From NCBI GenBank assembly GCA_024687845.1, contig JAILEL010000128.1, forward strand, positions 1 through 14,543: a stretch of 14,543 bases of DNA. The letters run 5' to 3'. Numbering within the stretch: the stretch's first letter is position 1; every line of letters starts with the position of its first letter. Both the position numbers and the translations under genes were made by a program. The notes beneath the pieces are model-generated. The model was not told where the DNA came from. It ran no database searches and was given only the letters and a program-made list of their open reading frames with translations. Of this stretch, positions 1 to 6,916 are shown piece after piece. This stretch comes from Eubacterium sp. GTDB taxonomy: Bacteria > Bacillota_A > Clostridia > Lachnospirales > Lachnospiraceae.

Positions 1-190
1 AGATATAATTGAAAACAACTGCTTGCAGTTAGTTTTTCATATTATATCTCATAATACCTGCGAAGCAGGAACTCAGAATACACGATTTATTGCCTCCGTA
101 AGGAGGCAGTAGAACACCGTCTGCAGATTTTATAAGCTTGCTTAATAAAATCTGCATGACGTGTGTGGAATCAAGAGTGTATTCTGAGTT
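1..190. other. Gene-free multi-hairpin element
   Basis: I see no credible gene here. The stretch is instead packed with inverted repeats. Positions 1-49 form one long hairpin (1-9 pairs with 41-49, 10-16 with 32-39, 17-21 with 26-30, loop CTTG). Positions 57-61 pair with 65-69 (CCTGC/GCAGG, loop GAA). AACTCAGAATACAC (70-83) is perfectly complementary to 177-190 and encloses two more hairpins: 86-97 with 102-113 (GUAA loop of GNRA type, some G-U pairs) and TGCAGATTTTAT 122-133 with 145-156. This makes a three-way-junction-like fold. It could be a structured RNA, a palindromic dispersed repeat, or both. The window starts at the first base of the first hairpin, so the element may extend further left. 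I do not recognise the family. Confidence 0.55.
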
Positions 191-206
191 AACCGTGAAT
201 AGTAAC
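186..206 (+). repeat. Dispersed 21-nt intergenic repeat, copy 1
   Basis: This copy has the core GTTAACCGTGAATAGTAAC preceded by GA and is identical over 21 nt to 2837-2857. It overlaps the last five bases of the right arm of the 70-190 inverted repeat. Its ends are short inverted repeats (GTTA and TAAC). Both copies have the same orientation and follow a hairpin. Confidence 0.7.
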
Positions 207-247
207 AAAATGTTAGTACCTGCTAAACTTTTGCAAATATAAAAAAT

Positions 248-298
248 AGCGTAACACTTTGTCAGGATAGTTAGAAACTGATACATAAGTGTTACGCT
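248..298 (-). terminator. Terminator of the CAP-domain gene, probably bidirectional
   Basis: AGCGTAACACTT (248-259) pairs perfectly with 287-298, a 12-bp stem with a large, partly paired loop. On the minus strand the stem runs into a T-rich tract (complement of 241-247), which suits the minus-strand gene ending at 361. On the plus strand it is followed by TTTT and then GTTTTT (299-308), so it could stop transcription from both sides. Confidence 0.8.
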
Positions 299-360
299 TT
301 TTGTTTTTATTTATTGTGCGAGATTAATATATTGCTCAGTAGTTAACATAATGTATATAC

Positions 361-1668
361 TCAATATCCGGTACTGAGTGCCCAGCAGGTCTTGCCATCT
401 TTGGTATATTTGGCAATACCGACCTTGGTTGCCTGACTTGAAAGCATTATTCTTCTGTGTCCCTGTCCGGCATAACCTTCGTCATTCTCAGCCCATGCAT
501 TGATTACACTATCGCTTGTAGTATAGCCCCAAGCAAGACATTCGCCGCAAGGAGAAGAATATCCACTGTAAGCTGTCCAGCAGGAAGAACCATCAGGACG
601 ATTGTGAGTAGCAACTCCATTTACATAGTATTGCGTCCACTGTTCCTGAGCTCTCTTCTGAGCTATTTTTTCAAGTGCAGGATCTCTTGTGAGAGCTTTG
701 AGATTATATGTATAAGTCTTAGTTTTATTATCCGAATTCCAGTACCACTGATTGCTTTTTGTGGTTCTGAATTTGTTGAGCTTTGTATAAGCATCTGCTA
801 CATTTGAAGAGGAGCCGGTGTTGTTCTTGTTGTTAGAATTGTTATTTGTGTTGTTGTTTTTATTTCCGTTATTATTACCATTATTATTTCCGTTATTATT
901 TCCACCATTACTTCCACCACCGTTTTTAGTTACAAATACCCAGCAGTTGGCCTTATGTTTTCCAACCTTGGCATTTATTACTGCGAATCCTGTAGATTTT
1001 CCTGTGACAACACCATTCTTAACTGTTGCTACATTTGTATTTGAACTTGTCCAGGTAACACTTCTTCTGGCTGTTGTATTTGAAGGAACATAGTTTACTT
1101 TGATTTTGGTGTTTTTTCCAACTCCCAGAGTTGTTGTTGACTTGCTGAGATTTATTGATTGGAGAGGAATCTTCTTTTTGCCAGAATTAGAAGATGTGTT
1201 GCTGTTATTATTCTTTTTAGCAGCTGCTACAACCTTTACCTTACATGCGAGAGTTATAGTTTTACCAGTGAAAAAAGGAATATATTTATATTTATGAGTC
1301 TTTATCGTTACATATGAATAGAAAGTACCAGCCTTTTTTCCTGTAAATGTAATCTCAGCTGGCTTTCCCCAATAGGAGCCTGCGCTGTAACTGGATGTTG
1401 TAACATAATTTGGATTGTATTGGAATGAAACATTTCCATAGCTTGTTGAAGGCTGCTTAACACTGAGCTTTTTGCTCTGTCCAACTTTGACTGTAATTGT
1501 AGCAGGTACAGAATATCCATCTGAAGAGCTTGGATAATTAGCTGCAAATGAGTTGATGCTCATTGAGAAAAATGTTGCGACAACTAAAATCATGGCAATG
1601 ATTTTTCTTACGATTCTCTGACTTCCTTTTTTGTATTTTTTATGAGACATAGTTTGTTGATTTTCCAT
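361..1668 (-). CDS. Secreted CAP/SCP-domain protein with Big2 domain
   Basis: A 435-aa exported protein. Residues 1-42 are a signal peptide: a basic start, a hydrophobic core (about 23-38) and a likely cut after SFA. Residues about 53-148 form a beta-rich, Ig-like segment. Residues about 166-248 match the bacterial Ig-like group 2 pattern (VTWTSSNTNVATVKNG, then VTGKSTGFAVINAK). Residues 249-289 are an Asn/Gly-rich linker. Residues about 290-435 are a CAP (cysteine-rich secretory/SCP) domain, with the usual His355, Glu376, Glu394 and His404 positions in THNRPDG, GECLAWG and AENDEGYAGQGHRR. The domain has four cysteines (363, 374, 377, 428) that could form disulfides. Function is unknown; bacterial CAP proteins are usually extracellular or wall-associated. 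The start is supported by AAAGGAG upstream. No sortase signal or membrane anchor is visible. The gene stands alone, divergent from its right neighbour. Confidence 0.9.
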   Translation of the reverse strand: MENQQTMSHKKYKKGSQRIVRKIIAMILVVATFFSMSINSFAANYPSSSDGYSVPATITVKVGQSKKLSVKQPSTSYGNVSFQYNPNYVTTSSYSAGSYWGKPAEITFTGKKAGTFYSYVTIKTHKYKYIPFFTGKTITLACKVKVVAAAKKNNNSNTSSNSGKKKIPLQSINLSKSTTTLGVGKNTKIKVNYVPSNTTARRSVTWTSSNTNVATVKNGVVTGKSTGFAVINAKVGKHKANCWVFVTKNGGGSNGGNNNGNNNGNNNGNKNNNTNNNSNNKNNTGSSSNVADAYTKLNKFRTTKSNQWYWNSDNKTKTYTYNLKALTRDPALEKIAQKRAQEQWTQYYVNGVATHNRPDGSSCWTAYSGYSSPCGECLAWGYTTSDSVINAWAENDEGYAGQGHRRIMLSSQATKVGIAKYTKDGKTCWALSTGY

Positions 1669-1723
1669 AGCGATTCTCCTTTCCTTATTTATGATGTTTA
1701 CTTCTGAATATGTACATTTTGCA

Positions 1724-1767
1724 TTGTATTAATGTTCAATTAAAAGCTTAATTAGATTTTAATACAA
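1724..1767. promoter_or_regulatory. 44-bp symmetric palindrome, possible operator
   Basis: Two nested inverted repeats share one centre (1745.5). TTGTATTAA (1724-1732) faces TTAATACAA (1759-1767), and AATTAA (1738-1743) faces TTAATT (1748-1753), with 5-nt gaps on each side and AAGC in the middle. It lies 56 nt before the CAP-gene start, overlapping its weak minus-strand promoter candidates, and ends 45 nt before the methyltransferase -35 box. An operator for the CAP gene is inferred, not shown. Confidence 0.4.
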
Positions 1768-1812
1768 TTAAAGAATCAGAGGTTTAGGGGAGAAGTTTTT
1801 TTAATTCTCTTC

Positions 1813-1841
1813 TTGTAAAAGAAAAGCTCTTCATATACAAT
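1813..1841 (+). promoter_or_regulatory. SigmaA-type promoter of the methyltransferase gene
   Basis: TTGTAA (1813-1818), a 17-nt spacer and TACAAT (1836-1841) give predicted initiation near 1848. This leaves a leader of about 34 nt before the ATG at 1882. Confidence 0.6.
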
Positions 1842-1881
1842 GTTTAAGATTTGAAAAATATTGTTAGGAGATTTAATAGAT

Positions 1882-2784
1882 ATGTATCTTGCAGATAAAT
1901 GGAAAGATTATGAGGTTCTTGACTGCACTGATGGAGAAAAGCTTGAAAGATGGGGAAAATATATCCTGCTCAGGCCGGATCCGCAGGTTATATGGTCAAC
2001 TGAACACGTTTCAAAAGAATGGAAGAATCTGAATGGACATTATCACAGAAGTTCTAAAGGCGGAGGAGAGTGGGAGTTTTTTGATCTTCCTCAGGAGTGG
2101 CAGATTCATTATGATCTTCCGTCAGAGGGTATAACAGGAAGTAAAACTCTTACCTTCAACCTTAAACCATTTTCCTTTAAACATACGGGACTTTTCCCAG
2201 AGCAGGCAGTTAACTGGGACTGGACATTTGAAACAATAAAGAAGGAAGTTGATAGTGGACATGAAGTAAAGGCTCTTAATATGTTTGCCTATACAGGTGG
2301 TGCTACTGTTGCTGCTGCAATGGCTGGAGCTAAGGTGACTCACGTTGACGCTTCGAAGGGAATGACTAACTGGGCAAAAGAGAATGCCCGCTCCACTGGC
2401 CTGGAAGAAGCACCAATCAGATGGCTTATCGATGACTGCATCAAGTTCGTGGAACGTGAGATAAGACGTGGTAACAAATACCAGGCAATCCTGATGGATC
2501 CTCCATCCTATGGAAGAGGACCTAAGGGTGAACTCTGGAAACTGGAAGACTGTATATACAACCTGATAGAGCTGACCAATCAGATACTTGCAGATGATGC
2601 AGTTCTATATCTTATTAATATGTATACAACCGGACTTTCTCCAGCTGTTATGAATTATATGATTTCATCAACTGTTATAAGAAATCATGGTGGAAAAGTA
2701 GAGTCTTCAGATGTAGGACTTCCGGTGCGTGACACAGGACTTATCCTTCCTTGTGGAAGCACTGCACGTTGGACAGCTCAGTAG
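1882..2784 (+). CDS. Class I SAM-dependent methyltransferase, RlmI/RlmK-like (COG1092)
   Basis: A 300-aa cytoplasmic enzyme that should transfer methyl groups from S-adenosylmethionine, most likely to RNA. The Rossmann-fold signature ALNMFAYTGGAT (131-142) matches the motif I region of the COG1092 group, followed by HVDASKG (154-160, acidic ribose-binding loop), IDDC (183-186) and the catalytic-type motif DPPSYGRG (206-213). The first 90 or so residues form a family-specific N-terminal region. I see no clear PUA domain, unlike E. coli RlmI. The substrate base cannot be assigned: relatives make m5C1962 (RlmI) or m7G2069 (RlmK) in 23S rRNA. ATG at 1882 is preferred over an in-frame TTG at 1861, because AGGAG (1866-1870) lies between them and the predicted transcript starts near 1848. 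The gene is monocistronic, with its own promoter and terminator. Confidence 0.85.
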   Translation: MYLADKWKDYEVLDCTDGEKLERWGKYILLRPDPQVIWSTEHVSKEWKNLNGHYHRSSKGGGEWEFFDLPQEWQIHYDLPSEGITGSKTLTFNLKPFSFKHTGLFPEQAVNWDWTFETIKKEVDSGHEVKALNMFAYTGGATVAAAMAGAKVTHVDASKGMTNWAKENARSTGLEEAPIRWLIDDCIKFVEREIRRGNKYQAILMDPPSYGRGPKGELWKLEDCIYNLIELTNQILADDAVLYLINMYTTGLSPAVMNYMISSTVIRNHGGKVESSDVGLPVRDTGLILPCGSTARWTAQ

Positions 2785-2800
2785 TAAGGAGAGATATATT

Positions 2801-2835
2801 GGCATCCCTGACGTTATTAAAGGGATGCCTTTTTT
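2801..2835 (+). terminator. Intrinsic terminator after the methyltransferase gene
   Basis: GGCATCCCT (2801-2809) pairs perfectly with AGGGATGCC (2821-2829), with an 11-nt loop, followed by six T (2830-2835). It lies 16 nt after the stop codon. Confidence 0.92.
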
Positions 2836-2836
2836 G

Positions 2837-2857
2837 GAGTTAACCGTGAATAGTAAC
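2837..2857 (+). repeat. Dispersed 21-nt intergenic repeat, copy 2
   Basis: This copy is identical over 21 nt to 186-206 and starts one base after the T-tract of the preceding terminator. The ten-base core GAATAGTAAC recurs at 6805-6814. Confidence 0.7.
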
Positions 2858-2877
2858 TAAGCAACATTCTTTTTATA

Positions 2878-2906
2878 TGGAATGATAGGTATGGTTTTGT
2901 TATAAT
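2878..2906 (+). promoter_or_regulatory. Extended -10 promoter of the asparaginase gene
   Basis: TGTTATAAT (2898-2906) is a perfect -10 box with the TGN extension. The -35 candidate TGGAAT (2878-2883, 17-nt spacer) is poor, as is common with extended -10 promoters. Initiation is predicted near 2913. Confidence 0.65.
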
Positions 2907-2911
2907 GGTGT

Positions 2912-2939
2912 TGCTATTCTAAGCTTAATATGAATAGCA
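2912..2939. promoter_or_regulatory. Inverted repeat at the asparaginase transcript start
   Basis: TGCTATTC (2912-2919) and GAATAGCA (2932-2939) are perfectly complementary around a 12-nt AT-rich centre, extendable by two G-U pairs. The repeat sits at about +1 to +27 of the predicted transcript, so it is either an operator or a 5'-end RNA hairpin. GTTGCTATTC (2910-2919) differs at one base from the reverse complement of the GAATAGTAAC repeat core. Confidence 0.45.
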
Positions 2940-2969
2940 GTTATATTAAGTAATGGGAGCCTTACGTAT

Positions 2970-3947
2970 ATGGATACGATACATAAAAAGGTAGTTATTC
3001 TTGCTACTGGTGGAACTATAGCCGGTGTAGGTGAATATGGAAAAATTGCAGGGTATAAGCCAGGAACTATTAGTGCTGAGGAGCTGATAAAGGCTGTCCC
3101 TCAGCTTCAGGATATAGCAGATATAGAAACGGTTCAGATCTGTAATGTGAATTCGGATGATATAACAGATAAGATATGGATAAAGCTTGCCAGAGAAATA
3201 AATGAGAGAGCTAAGAATCCAGAGGTTGCTGGATTTGTAATTACTCATGGAACTGATACCATGGAAGAAACTGCGTATTTTCTTAACCTGACTGTAAAAA
3301 CAGATAGGCCAGTAGTTCTTACTGGTTCTATGAGACCGTCTTCATCAATCTCAGCTGATGGGTCAATGAATCTTTATGAAGCGGTAACTGTTGCAGCCTC
3401 GGATGAGGCGTTAGGAGCAGGAGTACTGGTTGTTTTTTCGGACAGAATATTTTCAGCACGTTCAGTTACCAAGACGAGTACCTATCATGTGGCAGCGATT
3501 TCATCCGGTGAAATGGGTGCTCTGGGAGTTGTACGAGATGGTAAGGTTTATATGTATGGAACATCAAATAAATGTCATACTACTTCAAGTGAATTCAATG
3601 TAGACGAGATGGAAATGCTTCCCCAAGTTTCAGTACTTTTCTTTACAGTTGATTCAGATCCTCGACTACTCGGGTATGCTGCTGAAATCTCTGATGGAAT
3701 AGTAATTGCTGGAGCGGGTGCAGGGGAGTTCAGTGAAGCATATAAAGCAGAAATTGAAAAAATATCAGTACCGGTTGTAATCAGTTCTCGAGTTGGAGAT
3801 GGAATAATACTTCCTGAGAATCTTCTCTGCAAAAATACATTTGCCGCAGATAATCTGCCACCACAGAAAGCAGCGGTACTTCTCCGGCTTGCTTTAGCTT
3901 CCGGAACAGATGCGAGCAGACTTCAGGAATTGTTTCAGAAGTATTGA
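2970..3947 (+). CDS. L-asparaginase (type II-like, cytoplasmic)
   Basis: A 325-aa enzyme that hydrolyses L-asparagine to aspartate and ammonia. Both family signatures are present. The first is ATGGTIAG (12-19) with the nucleophile Thr16 and, 13 residues on, Tyr29. The second is THGTDTMEET (92-101), with Thr95 and Asp96. Ser62 and Lys168 complete the active site. Spacings match E. coli AnsB (Thr12, Tyr25, Ser58, Thr89, Asp90, Lys162) apart from two extra residues before the second motif. There is no signal peptide, so it should act in the cytoplasm, unlike E. coli AnsB. The start at 2970 is supported by GGGAG (2955-2959). An ATG at 2953 is out of frame. The gene has its own promoter. No strong terminator follows, so some read-through into the next gene is possible. 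Type I and II enzymes are not safely separable by eye. Confidence 0.93.
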   Translation: MDTIHKKVVILATGGTIAGVGEYGKIAGYKPGTISAEELIKAVPQLQDIADIETVQICNVNSDDITDKIWIKLAREINERAKNPEVAGFVITHGTDTMEETAYFLNLTVKTDRPVVLTGSMRPSSSISADGSMNLYEAVTVAASDEALGAGVLVVFSDRIFSARSVTKTSTYHVAAISSGEMGALGVVRDGKVYMYGTSNKCHTTSSEFNVDEMEMLPQVSVLFFTVDSDPRLLGYAAEISDGIVIAGAGAGEFSEAYKAEIEKISVPVVISSRVGDGIILPENLLCKNTFAADNLPPQKAAVLLRLALASGTDASRLQELFQKY

Positions 3948-4036
3948 TATATCCCCTATAATACTTTATCGGGATTTATCTTATACTATATATATGAAAT
4001 ATGAGGTATTACTTAAATGGAATCGAGGTAGATGCT

Positions 4037-5659
4037 ATGGGGAAAAAAATAATTAAGAAGGCGGGAGTTATTGCTCTTTGCTCGGTATTATGTATGGGTG
4101 GTATAAGTCATTATCCAGCCACGGAAGCCTATGCGGCAAATAACTATTATCTTCAGGAAAAAACTGTTGAAGAAAAGAAGGCCCTTAAGCCAATAACTAA
4201 TCTTAAAACTGCAACTGGTGATTATGAATTTAAGATCAGCTGGGACAGCCCATATTCTGACTACAAGGTTTCTCTTGAAAGATCAATTGGAGATGATAAG
4301 CATTTTGCGAAATATGCTACAATTGATGTTGAGGATGAATCCTATACTTATTATGATTATGATGTGAAAAAAGGAATTCCATATTATTACAGATTATCTG
4401 TAATTTCTTATTCACAGACAGAAGAATACGAGATTGATGACGGGAATGATCTGGGTGATTACAGCTCTTATTCCAGAGGCTATCAGGAATCCTATTATGT
4501 TACACATAGTGGAAGAAGCCCTTATGTATATTCGAAAAAGACCATGATTTCTATTCCTTCTCCTGGAATTACGAAAATAGAAGCGACAGATAACAGATCA
4601 ATCAAGCTTTACTGGCCTGATGCGCAGGATGCAGATGGTTATAGAATCTACAGACGTAAGGGGAATTCTGGAGAATTTACCTGCATAGCTACTATGAAAT
4701 CCACTGCATATATTAATAGGGACTACTTTGACGGATATTATGGTTATCACATTTACACAGATAAAAATCTGAAGCTTGGGGCAACATATTACTATAAGCT
4801 TTGCGCTTTTAAGAAAAATGGAAATAAGAAGTACGACAACAAGCTTTCTAAGATTAAGAAGGCAACAGTTACCATAAATGGAACTAAAATATCTGGTGCT
4901 GCTTCCAAAAATGAAGGCAGCAATACGATAACCTGGAAAAAGGTAGGAAATGCTAATGGCTACTATATATATTATGCCACTAATGAAAAGGGCAAATATA
5001 AGAAGATAGCTACTATTAAGAATAAGAATACAACCTCTTATACTCATAAGGGGCTTACAAATGGCAAGCTGTATTATTACAAGGTTGTTCCATATAGAAA
5101 AGTAAAAGGAACGATACTATGTGGCAACTCAACAGTGTATAAGAAATATGTAGATTATTATGCATATAAAAATGAAAGCTATTATCTTAAATGTAAGAGA
5201 ATATTTGGAACTGACCATAGGATTGAATATTCATCAGAAGCAGAAGCTATGGCACATATGAAAACTATTGAAATCAAGGTTTGGGATATCAATAGTTCTG
5301 GTGCATGGTATACAAGAACATATTCTCTTACAACTCACGAAAATATAGCTCCTACAGTTAAGAAAATGTTTGAAGAACTCTATGCCAGCAAGGATCCGAC
5401 ACCGATTCATGATATCGGATGCTTCAGCTTCCGCGGTGGAGAACACAGTCTAGGACTTGCTATAGATATCAATCCAGATGAAAATTATATGATTGATGGA
5501 AATGAGATTCAATCCGGTTCTTTCTGGAATCCTTCAAGGAGTAAGTACTCAATTCCTATGAATTGTGACCTTGTAAGAATATTTGAAAAGTATGGATTCA
5601 GAAGAGGCTTCTGGGGAAACAGAAAAGATTATATGCATTTCTCATATTTTGGGACTTGA
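4037..5659 (+). CDS. Secreted fibronectin-III-like protein with M15 (VanY-type) peptidase domain
   Basis: A 540-aa exported protein, probably a peptidoglycan D,D- or L,D-peptidase. Residues 1-33 are a signal peptide with a likely cut after AYA. Three fibronectin type III-like modules follow, at about 51-170, 175-280 and 285-372, the last two showing the W...GYxIYY...YYYKV pattern. The C-terminal region (about 435-540) carries the M15 zinc-site pattern: FRGGEHSLGLAIDIN with His470 and Asp477, then DYMHF with His534. ATG at 4037 is preferred because GAGGT lies 7 nt upstream and the signal peptide starts there. An in-frame ATG at 4001 has no ribosome binding site and would add 12 residues before the basic region. 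No anchor is visible, so the Tyr-rich repeats may bind wall polymers. The exact bond cleaved is not deducible. Confidence 0.85.
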   Translation: MGKKIIKKAGVIALCSVLCMGGISHYPATEAYAANNYYLQEKTVEEKKALKPITNLKTATGDYEFKISWDSPYSDYKVSLERSIGDDKHFAKYATIDVEDESYTYYDYDVKKGIPYYYRLSVISYSQTEEYEIDDGNDLGDYSSYSRGYQESYYVTHSGRSPYVYSKKTMISIPSPGITKIEATDNRSIKLYWPDAQDADGYRIYRRKGNSGEFTCIATMKSTAYINRDYFDGYYGYHIYTDKNLKLGATYYYKLCAFKKNGNKKYDNKLSKIKKATVTINGTKISGAASKNEGSNTITWKKVGNANGYYIYYATNEKGKYKKIATIKNKNTTSYTHKGLTNGKLYYYKVVPYRKVKGTILCGNSTVYKKYVDYYAYKNESYYLKCKRIFGTDHRIEYSSEAEAMAHMKTIEIKVWDINSSGAWYTRTYSLTTHENIAPTVKKMFEELYASKDPTPIHDIGCFSFRGGEHSLGLAIDINPDENYMIDGNEIQSGSFWNPSRSKYSIPMNCDLVRIFEKYGFRRGFWGNRKDYMHFSYFGT

Positions 5660-5704
5660 TTATCACCACGAATATTAAAAACTAAAAAATATATCAGGAA
5701 TAAT

Positions 5705-6802
5705 ATGAAACGAAACAGATTAGAACAACTTCAATTTTTAAGATTTATGGCGTTTGGGCTGGTTTTCACCAGGCATAGTGAAGAATGGATTCATTTTCCT
5801 ACACCGGGTGGAAACTCAGTGAACGCTATTACATTTTTCTTTATGCTCAGCGGCTTTGTTGCCGCTTATTCCATGTTTGGAAGAGAACCTGATTTTTCAG
5901 GTACTGAAATAGCTGAGTTTATGAAAAGAAAGATTATAAAGGTGTATCCTCTATACATTGTGACCACACTTCTGAGTGTTCTGACTTCAGGATTTGTAGG
6001 ACATATTTTAAAGCACGATACAGTGGTTGTTAAATCAATGCTGTTTCAACTGATCAAGAATACATTTCTTGTTCAATCCTGGTTCAGTGATGGATATTTT
6101 ATGTTTAATGGAGTTGCATGGTATCTGTCTACACTGATGTTTTTATACCTTATAACAATTCCGCTATTATGTTTGTTTCGGAAGGTTAGAGAATATGAAG
6201 AAAAGAAAGCAAAGATAATTCTTATTTCAGTCATAGTTATCTCATTTTTCCTTATTACATTATATAGCATAATCATGTCCGGAAGTAATGGCAATGAAGA
6301 ATTCTGGCTGTATATTTTCCCTCCCGCAAGGATTTGTGAATATATTGCTGGAATTGCGATGGGATATATGTTATGTATTTATAAGGATAGCTACGGGAAT
6401 TTTGATGCGAATCAATCTGACACGGCCGTTTTCACGATTATGGAGATTATTTCGCTTCTTTTTTGGATAGGAATAATGGTTATCCCTGTAACTGGATGGA
6501 GATATAGGATAGTAGAGTGGTTTATCCCCAATGTACTTCTGATCCTGGTTTTTTCTTTTGGAAATGGAAAGATTTCTTCTATAATAAAGAATAAATTTCT
6601 CGTAAGTCTTGGAGATGTTACATTTGAATGCTTTCTTATTCATACATTAGTTATAGGAACGATTGATTATATTCAGGGAGTACTGGGAAATAAGGAAACC
6701 TATATTCCGGATATACTATGTCTTATTATGGCGCTTGTATTTACAGTTATGATATCTCAGCTGATCAAGTCGGGATTAAGTAAGGATAGAAGTTTACTGT
6801 GA
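5705..6802 (+). CDS. Membrane acyltransferase 3 family protein
   Basis: A 365-aa integral membrane protein of the acyltransferase 3 family (PF01757), whose members move acetyl or other acyl groups onto extracellular sugars. It shows the family's Arg-X10-His signature (Arg13 and His24 in the first membrane segment), the FFFMLSGFVAAYSM segment and a basic KRKIIKVYPLY stretch near residue 80. About ten hydrophobic segments span the chain (for example 10-22, 36-57, 137-160, 170-192, 243-265, 334-358). There is no C-terminal SGNH domain, unlike OatA. The gene starts 45 nt after the M15 peptidase gene with no terminator between them, so the two may be cotranscribed. The acceptor, perhaps a wall or surface polysaccharide, is unknown. 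The start has a modest AGGAA with a short 4-nt spacing. Confidence 0.85.
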   Translation: MKRNRLEQLQFLRFMAFGLVFTRHSEEWIHFPTPGGNSVNAITFFFMLSGFVAAYSMFGREPDFSGTEIAEFMKRKIIKVYPLYIVTTLLSVLTSGFVGHILKHDTVVVKSMLFQLIKNTFLVQSWFSDGYFMFNGVAWYLSTLMFLYLITIPLLCLFRKVREYEEKKAKIILISVIVISFFLITLYSIIMSGSNGNEEFWLYIFPPARICEYIAGIAMGYMLCIYKDSYGNFDANQSDTAVFTIMEIISLLFWIGIMVIPVTGWRYRIVEWFIPNVLLILVFSFGNGKISSIIKNKFLVSLGDVTFECFLIHTLVIGTIDYIQGVLGNKETYIPDILCLIMALVFTVMISQLIKSGLSKDRSLL

Positions 6803-6804
6803 TA

Positions 6805-6814
6805 GAATAGTAAC
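6805..6814 (+). repeat. Partial copy of the dispersed repeat core
   Basis: GAATAGTAAC matches the right half of the 21-nt repeats at 186-206 and 2837-2857. It begins two bases after the acyltransferase stop codon and precedes the terminator. Ten bases is short enough for chance, so kinship rests on its intergenic position and orientation. Confidence 0.35.
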
Positions 6815-6838
6815 GTTAAAAATAAATTGCTATGCTTC

Positions 6839-6871
6839 AAAAACTTCCTCTTGAAAAAGAGGAAGTTTTTT
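6839..6871 (+). terminator. Strong intrinsic terminator before the S10 operon
   Basis: A perfect 14-bp stem (6839-6852 with 6857-6870) has a GAAA tetraloop and a T-run at 6866-6871. The upstream A-run makes it a possible bidirectional terminator. It isolates the ribosomal operon from the acyltransferase gene. Confidence 0.93.
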
Positions 6872-6881
6872 GAAAAAAAGC

Positions 6882-6910
6882 TTGCAATCTCCTTTTTGTT
6901 ATGTTAGTAT
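6882..6910 (+). promoter_or_regulatory. S10-operon promoter
   Basis: TTGCAA (6882-6887), a 17-nt spacer and TAGTAT (6905-6910), preceded by TG at an extended -10 position (6902-6903). Predicted initiation is near 6917, giving a leader of about 280 nt before rpsJ. Confidence 0.65.
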
Positions 6911-6916
6911 ATCCCT

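Noticed and set aside
29..286. 85-aa minus-strand reading frame
   Set aside because: It runs through the inverted repeats and the terminator, has no ribosome binding site and resembles no family.
457..1297. Plus-strand reading frames opposite the CAP gene, including a Leu/Phe-rich one
   Set aside because: They are antisense shadows of the minus-strand gene; the Leu/Phe richness comes from the complement of the Asn/Lys repeats.
3949..3980. Possible terminator after the asparaginase gene (ATCCC/GGGAT)
   Set aside because: The stem is five pairs with no T-run after it, too weak to annotate.
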